Positions 17,431 through 26,184 of a DNA stretch of 64,000 bases are shown in pieces (positions within the stretch are counted from its first letter, which is position 1; each line of letters begins with the position of its first letter). A program made the position numbers and the translations under genes. Source of the stretch: Variovorax davisae (GTDB taxonomy: Bacteria > Pseudomonadota > Gammaproteobacteria > Burkholderiales > Burkholderiaceae_C); contig NZ_JASZYS010000016.1 of assembly GCF_030316845.1 (NCBI RefSeq), forward strand, positions 119,181 through 183,180, read 5' to 3'. The notes below the pieces were generated by a model. That model did not search any database. It saw nothing but the letters and a program-made list of their open reading frames with translations, and was not told the origin of the DNA.

Positions 17431-17973
17431 TTAGCGGTACTTGGCGTCCGCCGCCTTGTTGGCGGCGATTTCTTTTTCGTAGCGGTCGCCGACGGCGAGC
17501 AGCATGTCCTTGGTGAAGTACAGGTCGCCCCGCTTCTCACCGTGGTATTCGAAGATGTGGGTCTCGACGATCGAGTCGACCGGGCAGCTTTCTTCGCAGA
17601 AGCCGCAGAAGATGCACTTGGTCAGGTCGATGTCGTAGCGCGTGGTGCGGCGCGAGCCGTCGTCTCGCACGTCGGATTCGATCGTGATCGCGAGCGCCGG
17701 GCACACGGCCTCGCAGAGCTTGCAGGCGATGCAGCGCTCTTCGCCGTTCTCGTAGCGGCGCAGCGCGTGCAGGCCGCGAAAGCGCGGCGACAGCGGCGTC
17801 TTCTCTTCGGGGAACTGGACGGTGATCTTGCGGCTGAAGGCGTACTTGCCGGTCAGCGCGAGACCCTTGAACAGTTCCACCAGCATGAAGCTGGACAGGA
17901 AGTCCTTGAGCGAGAACGGCGCGGAGGCGGTCGTGGAGGAGCGCGCAAGCGCGCTGGCAGAAGGCGCAGTCAT
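17431..17973 (-). CDS. nuoI: NADH-quinone oxidoreductase subunit I, 8Fe ferredoxin-like
   Basis: The 180-residue peripheral subunit has two 4Fe-4S binding motifs, CIACKLCEAVCP and CIFCGFCEESCP, which hold clusters N6a and N6b leading electrons to NuoB. The ATG at 17973 begins MTAPSASALARSS, giving a 20-25 residue N-terminal extension rich in Ser and Ala before the conserved LKDFLSSFMLVELFKG. It is 11 bp after nuoH. Confidence 0.97.
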   Translation of the reverse strand: MTAPSASALARSSTTASAPFSLKDFLSSFMLVELFKGLALTGKYAFSRKITVQFPEEKTPLSPRFRGLHALRRYENGEERCIACKLCEAVCPALAITIESDVRDDGSRRTTRYDIDLTKCIFCGFCEESCPVDSIVETHIFEYHGEKRGDLYFTKDMLLAVGDRYEKEIAANKAADAKYR

Positions 17974-17984
17974 GGCAGTTCCAG

Positions 17985-19061
17985 TTATTTCCAGATGTTG
18001 AAGGGGGTCTGCATCCAGGCGCCGACCACCACCAGCCACACCAAGGTGACCGGAATGAAGATCTTCCAGCCCAGCCGCATGATCTGGTCATAGCGGAAGC
18101 GCGGGAAGGTCGAGCGGACCCAGAGGAACATGGTGACCACGCAGAAGGTCTTGATGCCGAGCCAGATCCAGCCCGGGATGAAGGCCAGGAAGTCGAACGG
18201 GGGCAGCCAGCCGCCGAGGAACAGCACCGCGCACAGGATCGAGACCAGCCACATGTTGGCGTACTCGGCCAGGAAGAACATCGCGAAGCTCATGCCCGAG
18301 TACTCGATCATGTGGCCGGCGACGATTTCCGATTCGCCTTCGACGACGTCGAAGGGGTGGCGGTTGGTCTCGGCCAGGCCCGAGATGAAGTAGACGACGA
18401 AGATCGGCAGCAGCGACAGCCAGTTCCACGACAGGAAGCCGATGCCCATGGAGGCGAAGTGACCCTTGCCCTGCCCCATCACGATGTCGGTCATGTTCAG
18501 GCTGGCCGACACCATCAGCACGACCACGAAGCAGAAGCCCATCGCGATTTCATAGCTGACCATCTGGGCCGAGGCGCGCAGCGCGCCCAGGAAGGCGTAC
18601 TTCGAGTTCGAGGCCCAGCCGGCGATGATCACGCCATAGACTTCGAGCGAAGTGATGGCCATGACGAACAGCAGGCCGGCATTGATGTTGGCGAGCGCGA
18701 CCTCGGGGCCGAACGGGATGACCGCCCAGGCGGCCAGCGCCGGCATGATGGTCATGATCGGGCCCAACAGGAACAAGCCCTTGTTGGCCACCGTCGGAAG
18801 AATGATTTCCTTGGTCAGCAGCTTGAGCGCGTCGGCGATCGGCTGCAGCAGGCCCAGCGGGCCGATGCGGTTCGGACCGATCCGGATCTGTGTGAAGCCG
18901 ATGGCCTTGCGCTCCCACAGCGTGAGGTAGGCGACCGCGCCCATCAGCGGGATCACGACGACGATGATCTTGATCAGGGTCCAGATCACCGGCCAGAGGA
19001 AGCCCGTCCACCAGCCGGCGGAAACCAGCCCGAGGCCGAAGCCGTGCAGCGCGTCGATCAT
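17985..19061 (-). CDS. nuoH: NADH-quinone oxidoreductase subunit H
   Basis: This 358-residue membrane subunit forms the quinone-entry chamber with NuoB and NuoD. Conserved elements include WERKAIGFTQIRIGPNRIGP, GWASNSKYAFLGALR and the loop GLAETNRHPFDVVEGESEIV with its acidic residues. The ATG at 19061 overlaps the nuoG stop by 4 bases, which fixes the start even though the same frame runs on through nuoG in another register. Confidence 0.97.
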   Translation of the reverse strand: MIDALHGFGLGLVSAGWWTGFLWPVIWTLIKIIVVVIPLMGAVAYLTLWERKAIGFTQIRIGPNRIGPLGLLQPIADALKLLTKEIILPTVANKGLFLLGPIMTIMPALAAWAVIPFGPEVALANINAGLLFVMAITSLEVYGVIIAGWASNSKYAFLGALRASAQMVSYEIAMGFCFVVVLMVSASLNMTDIVMGQGKGHFASMGIGFLSWNWLSLLPIFVVYFISGLAETNRHPFDVVEGESEIVAGHMIEYSGMSFAMFFLAEYANMWLVSILCAVLFLGGWLPPFDFLAFIPGWIWLGIKTFCVVTMFLWVRSTFPRFRYDQIMRLGWKIFIPVTLVWLVVVGAWMQTPFNIWK

Positions 19062-21202
19062 GCCGACACCTCCTGCAGGGCCGCGGCCTGGCGGGCGTCG
19101 GCGGTGAGTTGCAGCGACGGCGCGCGGCGCACGATCGAGTCGAGCTGGTAGATGCTCGCAACCACCGGGGCCGATTCGGCCTCGACGCGCATGTCGATCT
19201 CGGCGGCGGTGGCGTTGGACAGCTTGCCGGCCGGGACCTGGGCGGGCGCATCGAGGTCGGCCAGCACGTCGGCGGTGGATTCGAAGGCGAAGCCCGGCAG
19301 GCCCAGCAGGTTCGCCAGCACGCGCAGCACCTTCCAGGCCGGACGTGCCTCGCCCTGCGGCTTGACGACCGCGTGGAAGCTTTGCAGGCGGCCTTCGGCA
19401 TTGACGAAGGTGCCCGGGGTTTCGGTGAACGGCGCGATCGGCAGCAGCACGTCGCTGAATTCGAGGTTGGCCTTGAACGGGCTCAGCGTGACGACCATCT
19501 GCGCGTGCGCGAGGCCTTCGATCGCGGCCTCGCCGGCGGCCGAGTCGAACACCGGTTCGGTGTTGAGCAGCAGCACGGCCTTGAGGCCGCCCGCCAGCAT
19601 CTGGGCGGCGTTCTGGGCACCGTCGCGCGGCAGCGCGCCGGCCAGCTGGGCGCCGACCGTGTTGGCGGCTTCGGTCAGGTAGCCGACGCTGGCGCCGGTC
19701 TGGGCGCCGATCCAATTGGCGAGCGCCAGCAGGCTGCCGGCGCGGGCATGGTGGGCCGCGGCATTGCCAAGCAGGATCGCCTTGCGCTCGCCGCCGAGCA
19801 GCGAGGCGGCCAGCGCCTTCGCGGCGTCGCTGGCGGCGCCGCTGAGCGCGACCGGGGCCTGGGCGCCGGTGCTTTCGGCGATGGCACCCGCCAGTTCCAC
19901 CAGTGCGTCGACCCATTGGTCGGCCGGCAGGGTGACGGCGTTGGCGATCGGCATCGCCCAGGCGTCGGCACCGGCCAGCAGTTCGGCCGAGGTGATGGCG
20001 CTCAGCGCCCCACCCTTGCGCACCGACTGGCGGATGCGCTGCGCGAACAGCGGATGGTCCTTGCGCAGGTTCGAGCCGACCACCAGCACGCGCTGCAGCT
20101 GCGACAGCGAGGCCACCGAGGTGCCGAGCCAGCGGATCCCTTCGGCGGCGCCGAACTCGGCGTTGCGCAGGCGGTAGTCGATGTTGCCGCTGCCCAGCCC
20201 ATGGGTCAGCAGCTTGGCCAGCTGCAGCTCTTCGAGCGTGCTGTGCGGGCTGGCGAGCGTGCCGATGCTCTGGGCGCCGTGGTCGGCCTTGATCTGCTTC
20301 AGGCCGTTGGCGACGTATTCGAGCGCCGTCTGCCAGTCGACCTGCTGCCATTGGCCGCCCTGCTTGAGCATCGGCTGCGTCAGGCGCTCGGGGCCGTTGA
20401 GGGCCTCGTACGAGAAGCGGTCGCGGTCGGCGATCCAGCATTCGTTGACGTCTTCGTTCTCGAGCGGCACCACGCGCATCACGCGGTTGTTCTTGACCTG
20501 GACGATCAGGTTGGCGCCGGTGGAGTCGTGCGGGCTGACCGACTTGCGGCGCGACAGCTCCCAGGTCCGGGCGCTGTAGCGGAAGGGCTTGCTGGTGAGC
20601 GCGCCAACCGGGCAGATGTCGATCATGTTGCCCGACAGCTCGGAGTCGACCGAGTCGCCGAGGAAGGTCTCGATCTCGGAGTGCTCGCCGCGGTGCGACA
20701 TGCCGAGCTCCATCACGCCGGCCACTTCCTGGCCGAAGCGGACGCAGCGCGTGCAGTGGATGCAGCGGCTCATCTCTTCCATGCTGATCAGCGGGCCGAC
20801 GTCTTTGTGGAAGACGACGCGCTTTTCTTCCTCGTAGCGCGAGGAGGAGCCGCCGTAGCCCACGGCCAGGTCCTGCAGCTGGCATTCGCCGCCCTGGTCG
20901 CAGATCGGGCAGTCCAGCGGGTGGTTGATGAGCAGGAACTCCATCACCGACTGCTGGGCCTTGATGGCCTTGTCGCTCTTGGTGCGCACGATCATGCCCT
21001 GCGTCACGGGCGTGGCGCAGGCCGGCATCGGCTTGGGCGCCTTTTCGACGTCGACCAGGCACATGCGGCAGTTGGCCGCGATGCTGAGTTTCTTGTGATA
21101 GCAGAAGTGCGGGATGTAGGTGCCCGCCTTGTCGGCCGCATGCATGATCATGCTGCCTTCGACGATGTCGACCTTCTTGCCGTCGAGTTCGATTTCAACC
21201 AT
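19058..21202 (-). CDS. nuoG: NADH-quinone oxidoreductase subunit G
   Basis: The 714-residue peripheral subunit carries an N-terminal 2Fe-2S domain (cysteines in HFCYHKKLSIAANCRMC and CATP), an HxxxCxxC cluster (HPLDCPICDQGGEC), a 4Fe-4S pair (HCTRC and CPVGALTSKPF) and a C-terminal molybdopterin-oxidoreductase-like domain without cofactor function. The extra N7-type CxxC motif of E. coli NuoG is not obvious at about 220-240. It is 17 bp downstream of nuoF. Confidence 0.96.
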   Translation of the reverse strand: MVEIELDGKKVDIVEGSMIMHAADKAGTYIPHFCYHKKLSIAANCRMCLVDVEKAPKPMPACATPVTQGMIVRTKSDKAIKAQQSVMEFLLINHPLDCPICDQGGECQLQDLAVGYGGSSSRYEEEKRVVFHKDVGPLISMEEMSRCIHCTRCVRFGQEVAGVMELGMSHRGEHSEIETFLGDSVDSELSGNMIDICPVGALTSKPFRYSARTWELSRRKSVSPHDSTGANLIVQVKNNRVMRVVPLENEDVNECWIADRDRFSYEALNGPERLTQPMLKQGGQWQQVDWQTALEYVANGLKQIKADHGAQSIGTLASPHSTLEELQLAKLLTHGLGSGNIDYRLRNAEFGAAEGIRWLGTSVASLSQLQRVLVVGSNLRKDHPLFAQRIRQSVRKGGALSAITSAELLAGADAWAMPIANAVTLPADQWVDALVELAGAIAESTGAQAPVALSGAASDAAKALAASLLGGERKAILLGNAAAHHARAGSLLALANWIGAQTGASVGYLTEAANTVGAQLAGALPRDGAQNAAQMLAGGLKAVLLLNTEPVFDSAAGEAAIEGLAHAQMVVTLSPFKANLEFSDVLLPIAPFTETPGTFVNAEGRLQSFHAVVKPQGEARPAWKVLRVLANLLGLPGFAFESTADVLADLDAPAQVPAGKLSNATAAEIDMRVEAESAPVVASIYQLDSIVRRAPSLQLTADARQAAALQEVSA

Positions 21203-21219
21203 ATGTTTTTCTCAGCGCC

Positions 21220-22563
21220 TCAGGCCTTGGCGGGCGTCTTCGGAACGTAGCCCGGGATCAGGGCCTCGAACTCGTGGCGGAAGTGCTTGATCATGGCCCG
21301 CACCGGCATCGCGGCGGCATCGCCCAGCGCGCAGATGGTGCGGCCCTGGATGTTGTCGGCGACCGAGTTCAGCAGGTCCATGTCGGTGGCCTTGCCATGG
21401 CCGTTGTGGATGCGATCCACCACGCGCCAGAGCCAGCCGGTGCCCTCGCGGCAGGGCGTGCACTGGCCGCAGGATTCGTGCATGTAGAAATACGAGAGCC
21501 GCTTGAGCGACTCGACCATCGAGCGGCTGTCGTCCATCACGATGACCGCGCCCGAGCCCAGCATCGAGCCGGCCTTGGCGATGGAGTCGTAGTCCATCGT
21601 GCACTGCATCATGATGTCGGCCGGCAGCACCGGCGCCGACGAGCCGCCCGGGATCACGGCCTTGAGCTGGCGGCCCTTGCGCACGCCGCCCGCGAGTTCG
21701 AGCAGCTTCGAGAACGGGGTGCCCATCGGCACTTCGTAGTTGCCGGGCAGCTCGACGTCGCCGCTGACCGAGTAGATCTTGGTGCCGCCGTTGTTCGGCT
21801 TGCCGCACTCGAGGTACGCCACGCCGCCGTTGTTGATGATCCACGGCACCGCGGCAAAGGTCTCGGTGTTGTTGATCGTGGTGGGCTTGCCGTACAGGCC
21901 GAAGCTGGCCGGGAACGGCGGCTTGAAGCGCGGCTGGCCCTTCTTGCCTTCGAGCGATTCGAGCAGTGCCGTCTCTTCGCCGCAGATGTAGGCGCCGAAG
22001 CCGTGCGCCGCATGCAGCTGGAAGTTGTACGTGCTGCCCATGATGCCGTCGCCGAGATAGCCGGCGGCGCGCGCTTCTTCCAGCGCTTCCTCGAAGCGGT
22101 CGTAGGTCTGGAAGATCTCGCCGTGGATGTAGTTGTAGCCCACGCTGATGCCCATCGCATAGGCGGCGATGGCCATGCCCTCGATCACGATGTGCGGGTT
22201 GAACTGCAGGATGTCGCGGTCTTTGCAGGTCCCGGGCTCGCCCTCGTCCGAGTTGCAGACCAGGTACTTCTGGCCCGGGAACTGGCGCGGCATGAAGCTC
22301 CACTTGAGGCCGGTCGGGAAACCGGCGCCGCCGCGGCCGCGCAGGCCCGAGGCCTTGACTTCGGCGATCACCTGGTCGGGCGTCAGGCCCTCGCCGAGGA
22401 TCTTGCGCAGCGCCTTGTAGCCGCCGCGCGCCTCGTAGTCGGCCAGCCGCCAATTGGTGCCGTTCAGGCCGGCATAGATCTGCGGCTCGATGTGGCGGTC
22501 GTGGAAGCAGGTCTGGACACCGGTGGCCTGGAACTGCTGGAGCACTTGCTCGGGCGACATCAT
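21220..22563 (-). CDS. nuoF: NADH-quinone oxidoreductase subunit F, NADH/FMN-binding
   Basis: This 447-residue protein holds FMN, NADH and cluster N3. The NADH/FMN loop GRGGAGFPTGLKWSFMP and the cluster motif ESCGQCTPCREG are intact. Two consecutive ATGs stand at the start (22563 and 22560); the first overlaps the nuoE stop by 4 bases and is chosen. It works with NuoE and NuoG as the electron-input module. Confidence 0.97.
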   Translation of the reverse strand: MMSPEQVLQQFQATGVQTCFHDRHIEPQIYAGLNGTNWRLADYEARGGYKALRKILGEGLTPDQVIAEVKASGLRGRGGAGFPTGLKWSFMPRQFPGQKYLVCNSDEGEPGTCKDRDILQFNPHIVIEGMAIAAYAMGISVGYNYIHGEIFQTYDRFEEALEEARAAGYLGDGIMGSTYNFQLHAAHGFGAYICGEETALLESLEGKKGQPRFKPPFPASFGLYGKPTTINNTETFAAVPWIINNGGVAYLECGKPNNGGTKIYSVSGDVELPGNYEVPMGTPFSKLLELAGGVRKGRQLKAVIPGGSSAPVLPADIMMQCTMDYDSIAKAGSMLGSGAVIVMDDSRSMVESLKRLSYFYMHESCGQCTPCREGTGWLWRVVDRIHNGHGKATDMDLLNSVADNIQGRTICALGDAAAMPVRAMIKHFRHEFEALIPGYVPKTPAKA

Positions 22564-23105
22564 TGGGCTCCCTTCGCGGTCGCGCCGCGCAAGCCGTCGA
22601 TCAGCTGGTCGAGTTTCTCGTTGCTCATGAAGCTGCACATGGTGCGGTCGTTGACCAGCATCACGGGCGAGTCGGCGCAGGCACCGAGGCACTCGCTCTG
22701 CTGCAGCGTGAACAAGCCGTCGGGCGTGGTCTCGCCCATGCGGATGCCGAGCTTCTGCTCGAGATGGGCCAGCGCCTTGGCGCCGTCGCGCAGCTGGCAC
22801 GGCAGGTTGGTGCAGACGTTGAGCTTGTACGCCCCCAGCGGACGCTGGTTGTACATGTTGTAGAAGGTCGTGACCTCGTGCACGGCGATCGGCGCCATGC
22901 CGAGGTAGGCGGCGATCTCGCGCTCGCGCTGCTCGCTCACGAAGCCTTCGTCCTGCTGCACGATCGCCAGACAGGCCATCACGGCCGACTGCTTGCCGGC
23001 CGGCGGGTACTTGGCGACCTCGCGGGCGAAGCGCTCCAGCGTGGCGGCCGACAGCACCGGTTGGCTGCCGTGGGAAGAAGTGTCGGAATGCATGGGATGG
23101 CTCAT
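22560..23105 (-). CDS. nuoE: NADH-quinone oxidoreductase subunit E, 2Fe-2S
   Basis: The 181-residue thioredoxin-like subunit binds cluster N1a through CTNLPC and ECLGAC. The ATG at 23105 (MSHPMHSDTSS) overlaps the nuoD stop by 4 bases; a second ATG lies 4 codons in. The N-terminal 20 residues are Ser/His-rich and poorly conserved. It is translationally coupled to nuoD upstream and nuoF downstream. Confidence 0.96.
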   Translation of the reverse strand: MSHPMHSDTSSHGSQPVLSAATLERFAREVAKYPPAGKQSAVMACLAIVQQDEGFVSEQREREIAAYLGMAPIAVHEVTTFYNMYNQRPLGAYKLNVCTNLPCQLRDGAKALAHLEQKLGIRMGETTPDGLFTLQQSECLGACADSPVMLVNDRTMCSFMSNEKLDQLIDGLRGATAKGAQ

Positions 23106-24355
23106 CGATCGATCTCGCCGAACACGATGTCCATGGTGCCGATCACGGCGACAGCGTCGGCAATCATGTGGCCGCGCGCCATTTCGTCCAGGGCTGCCAG
23201 ATGCGGGAAGCCCGGTGCGCGGATTTTCAGACGGTAAGGCTTGTTGGCGCCATCGCTCACGAGATAGATGCCGAACTCGCCCTTGGGGTGCTCGACGGCG
23301 GCATAGGCCTCGCCTTCGGGCACGTGGAAGCCTTCGGTGAAGAGCTTGAAGTGATGGATCAGCTCCTCCATGTTGGCCTTCATGGACTCGCGCGCCGGCG
23401 CCGCCACCTTGTGGTTGCTGGTGATGACCGGGCCGGGATTGGCACGCAGCCAGGCCGAGCACTGCTGGATGATCTTGTTGGCCTGGCGCATCTCCTCGAC
23501 GCGCACCAGGTAGCGGTCGTAGCAGTCGCCCGTGACGCCCACCGGGACGTCGAACTCCATGCGGTCGTAGACGTCGTAGGGCTGCTTCTTGCGAAGGTCC
23601 CAGGCGATGCCCGAGCCACGCAGCATCGGGCCGGTGAAGCCGAGGTTGAGCGCCCGCTCGGGCGTGACCACGCCGATGCCCACGGTGCGCTGCTTCCAGA
23701 TGCGGTTGTCGGTGAGCAGCGTCTCGTACTCGTCGACCATCTTCGGGAAGCGCTTGCAGAAGTCGTCGATGAAGTCGAGCAGCGAGCCCTGGCGGTTCTC
23801 GTTGAGCCGCTCGATCGCCTTCGCGTTCTTGATCTTGCTGACCTTGTACTGCGGCATGACGTCCGGCAAGTCGCGGTAGACGCCGCCCGGACGGAAGTAG
23901 GCCGCGTGCATGCGCGCACCCGACACCGCCTCGTACATGTCGAACAGGTCTTCACGCTCGCGGAAGCAGTAGATGAGCATGTTCATCGCGCCGCAGTCGA
24001 GGCCGTGCGCGCCGAGCCACAGCAGGTGGTTCAGCAGCCGCGTGATCTCGGCGAACATGACGCGGATGTATTGCGCGCGCAGCGGCACGTCGAGGCCCAT
24101 GAGGCGCTCGATCGCGAGGCAGTACGCATGCTCGTTGCTCATCATCGACACGTAGTCGAGCCGGTCCATGTAGGGCAGCGACTGGATGAAGGTGCGCGAT
24201 TCGGCCAGCTTCTCGGTGGCCCGGTGCAAGAGGCCGATGTGGGGATCGGCGCGCTGGATGACTTCGCCGTCGAGCTCGAGCACGAGCCGCAGCACGCCGT
24301 GCGCTGCGGGGTGTTGCGGGCCGAAATTCAGCGTGTAGTTCTTGATCTCGGCCAT
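23102..24355 (-). CDS. nuoD: NADH-quinone oxidoreductase subunit D
   Basis: This 417-residue subunit, related to the large subunit of NiFe hydrogenases, lines the quinone site with NuoB. It starts MAEIKNYTLNFGPQHPAAHGV, where the GPQHPAAHG loop carries the quinone-contacting His, and ends with VFGEIDR. An in-frame extension to 24457 runs through a hairpin repeat and into nuoC and is rejected. NuoC and NuoD are separate here, unlike the fused E. coli form. Its ribosome-binding site lies in the 3' arm of a strong inverted repeat. Confidence 0.97.
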   Translation of the reverse strand: MAEIKNYTLNFGPQHPAAHGVLRLVLELDGEVIQRADPHIGLLHRATEKLAESRTFIQSLPYMDRLDYVSMMSNEHAYCLAIERLMGLDVPLRAQYIRVMFAEITRLLNHLLWLGAHGLDCGAMNMLIYCFREREDLFDMYEAVSGARMHAAYFRPGGVYRDLPDVMPQYKVSKIKNAKAIERLNENRQGSLLDFIDDFCKRFPKMVDEYETLLTDNRIWKQRTVGIGVVTPERALNLGFTGPMLRGSGIAWDLRKKQPYDVYDRMEFDVPVGVTGDCYDRYLVRVEEMRQANKIIQQCSAWLRANPGPVITSNHKVAAPARESMKANMEELIHHFKLFTEGFHVPEGEAYAAVEHPKGEFGIYLVSDGANKPYRLKIRAPGFPHLAALDEMARGHMIADAVAVIGTMDIVFGEIDR

Positions 24356-24408
24356 CAGGCCTCCCGCCGGGCCGCCCCAAGGGAGGCCTGCGCCCCCTCG
24401 GGGGGAAG
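24356..24408 (-). repeat. nuoC-nuoD intergenic hairpin covering the nuoD ribosome-binding site, with adjoining G/C-run repeat
   Basis: Perfect 10-bp arms CAGGCCTCCC (24356-24365) and GGGAGGCCTG (24381-24390) abut the nuoD ATG. In the mRNA the arm next to the ATG contains GGGAGG, the probable Shine-Dalgarno. A second imperfect repeat, with runs of C and G (CGCCCCCTCGGGGG), follows at 24391-24405. Elements of this look are common between genes in Comamonadaceae as I recall them, but only one copy is in this window. It could lower nuoD translation or be an inserted repeat. Confidence 0.6.
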
Positions 24409-24440
24409 TGAATACATGAAATGATGAACGTGGGGGCTCA

Positions 24441-25052
24441 TTAATGCAGTCCACCACCGTAGTTGTCTTCGCGGATCACGCGCGGCGTGATCTCGCGCGG
24501 CTCGATCGAGACCGGCTGGTAGATCACGCGCTTCTGTTCCGCGTCATAGCGCATCTCGACATGGCCCGACACCGGGAAGTCCTTGCGGAACGGGTGGCCG
24601 ATGAAGCCGTAGTCGGTCAGGATGCGGCGCAGGTCGTCGTGCCCTTCGAACACGATGCCGTAGAGGTCGAAGGCTTCGCGCTCGAACCAGCCGGCCGCGT
24701 TCCAGACGGGGGTCAGCGAATCGACGACCGGCAGGTCTTCGTTCGGCACGAACACCTTGAGGCGCACGCGCTGGTTGAGGCTCACCGACAGCAGGTGCGA
24801 GACGACGCCGAAGCGCTCGCCTTCCCACTCGCCTTCGCGGTAGTCGGAGTAATCCATGCCGCAAAGATCGATCAACTGCTCGAAGCGGCAGCCCGGCGCG
24901 TCACGCAGCAAGGTGGCGGCTTCGAGGTAGTCGGCGGCACCCACCACCACCGTCACCTCGCCCAGCGCGAGCACGACGCTCTTCGCCTTGGAGCCAAGTG
25001 TTTCGGTGATCTGGGTCTGCAGCGCCTCGGGAGAAATGGCAAAGTCGGTCAT
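24441..25052 (-). CDS. nuoC: NADH-quinone oxidoreductase subunit C
   Basis: This 203-residue peripheral subunit (30 kDa family) shows the signature ERE-AFDLYGIVFEGHDDLRRIL followed by GHPFRKDFPVSG. It binds NuoD in the connecting module of complex I. It is separated from nuoD by an 85-bp gap, the longest in the operon. It is 12 bp after nuoB. Confidence 0.97.
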   Translation of the reverse strand: MTDFAISPEALQTQITETLGSKAKSVVLALGEVTVVVGAADYLEAATLLRDAPGCRFEQLIDLCGMDYSDYREGEWEGERFGVVSHLLSVSLNQRVRLKVFVPNEDLPVVDSLTPVWNAAGWFEREAFDLYGIVFEGHDDLRRILTDYGFIGHPFRKDFPVSGHVEMRYDAEQKRVIYQPVSIEPREITPRVIREDNYGGGLH

Positions 25053-25064
25053 GTCTCTCGCTCT

Positions 25065-25544
25065 TCAGGCGCGCGCGATCGTGTTGGTGCGGCGGATCTT
25101 CTGCTGGAGCTGGATCACCCCGTACAGAAGCGCCTCGGCGGTCGGCGGGCAGCCCGGCACGTAGACGTCGACCGGCACGATGCGGTCGCAGCCGCGCACG
25201 ACCGAATAGCTGTAGTGGTAGTAGCCGCCGCCGTTGGCACAGGAGCCCATCGAGAGCACCCAGCGCGGCTCGGGCATCTGGTCGTAGACCTTGCGCAGCG
25301 CCGGCGCCATCTTGTTGCACAGCGTGCCGGCCACGATCATCAGATCGGACTGGCGCGGGCTGGGGCGGAACAGCATGCCGAAGCGGTCGATGTCGTAGCG
25401 GGCGGCGCCCGCGTGCATCATCTCCACGGCACAGCAGGCCAGACCGAAGGTCATGGGCCACAGTGATCCGGTCTTGGCCCAGTTCACCACCGAGTCGTAG
25501 GTGGTGGTGACGAAGCCTTCCTTCATGACGCCTTCAATGGCCAT
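25065..25544 (-). CDS. nuoB: NADH-quinone oxidoreductase subunit B, cluster N2
   Basis: The 159-residue protein carries the cysteines of the terminal cluster N2: the adjacent pair in GLACCAVEMMH, one in MGSCANGGGYYHYSYSVV and one in VPGCPPTAEALLYG. This cluster reduces quinone at the NuoB/NuoD/NuoH interface. The start MAIEGVMKEGFVTT is standard for betaproteobacteria. It is 15 bp after nuoA. Confidence 0.98.
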   Translation of the reverse strand: MAIEGVMKEGFVTTTYDSVVNWAKTGSLWPMTFGLACCAVEMMHAGAARYDIDRFGMLFRPSPRQSDLMIVAGTLCNKMAPALRKVYDQMPEPRWVLSMGSCANGGGYYHYSYSVVRGCDRIVPVDVYVPGCPPTAEALLYGVIQLQQKIRRTNTIARA

Positions 25545-25559
25545 TTTGCGGATTCCTTG

Positions 25560-25919
25560 TCATTCCCAGTCGAGTGCGCCCTTTTTCCACTCGTAGGCGA
25601 AGCCCACGACGAGGATGGCCAGGAAAATCATCATGGCCCAGAAGCCGACGGCACCGACCTCCTTGAGCGCGATGGCCCAAGGAAAGAGAAAAGCGATTTC
25701 GAGGTCGAAAAGAATGAAGAGGATGGCGACCAGGTAGTACCGGACGTCAAACTTCATGCGCGCATCTTCGAAGGCTTCGAAGCCGCACTCGTAAGGGGAA
25801 TTCTTTGCTGCGTCGGGCCGGTTGGGACCGAGGATGTAACCCAGAACCTGAGGGGCAACGCCGACTCCGACGCCGACCAGGATGAACAACAGGACGGGGA
25901 GGTAGGAATCGAGGTTCAT
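25560..25919 (-). CDS. nuoA: NADH-quinone oxidoreductase subunit A
   Basis: The first gene of the complex I operon encodes a 119-residue membrane subunit with three helices. The loop NSPYECGFEAFEDARMKFDVRYYLVAILFI, with its conserved Cys and acidic residues near the quinone site, is intact. It begins 58 bp downstream of the tRNA-Leu 3' end, so operon and tRNA may share a transcript. Confidence 0.97.
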   Translation of the reverse strand: MNLDSYLPVLLFILVGVGVGVAPQVLGYILGPNRPDAAKNSPYECGFEAFEDARMKFDVRYYLVAILFILFDLEIAFLFPWAIALKEVGAVGFWAMMIFLAILVVGFAYEWKKGALDWE

Positions 25920-25942
25920 CAGGGGGTTCTATCACCGCTTGC

Positions 25943-25972
25943 CACCGGCAGAAAGCAATATTCCTGCCGGTG
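25943..25972 (-). promoter_or_regulatory. hairpin between tRNA-Leu and nuoA
   Basis: Perfect 9-bp arms CACCGGCAG and CTGCCGGTG with a 12-base AT-rich loop start 5 bases past the encoded CCA of the tRNA. There is no T tract, so it is not a classical terminator. It could guide tRNA 3' processing or protect the 5' end of the nuo mRNA after the tRNA is cut out. Confidence 0.55.
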
Positions 25973-25977
25973 ATATT

Positions 25978-26062
25978 TGGTGCGGTCGGCGAGACTCGAA
26001 CTCGCACAGCTTTCGCCACTACCCCCTCAAGATAGCGTGTCTACCAATTTCACCACGACCGC
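25978..26062 (-). tRNA. tRNA-Leu (anticodon GAG), CCA encoded
   Basis: On the minus strand the acceptor arm GCGGTCG pairs with CGACCGC, followed by discriminator A and CCA. The anticodon stem CTATC/GGTAG encloses loop TTGAGGG, which gives anticodon GAG for CUC and CUU leucine codons. A long variable arm (TGGCGAAAGCTGTGC region) marks a class II tRNA, and the T arm has GTTCGAGTC. Total 85 bases including CCA. It sits between secG and nuoA, as in many betaproteobacteria. Confidence 0.97.
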
Positions 26063-26184
26063 GGTTTTTGCTTGCCCGGATGGCATGAGGAACCTTGTGA
26101 GGTTTTGGCTTTCCGGTGCAGCTTTAGAGTTTACCCTGAAAAACGGCTCTTTTCACTCGACGAGCGAAGAGATCTCCACTTGTA

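Noticed and set aside
24391..24408. Run of C then G after the nuoC-nuoD stem read as a terminator
   Set aside because: There is no T tract and essential nuo genes lie downstream.
26063..26184. Possible small gene or promoter between secG and tRNA-Leu
   Set aside because: No credible start, ribosome-binding site or conserved peptide, and no convincing -35/-10 pair.
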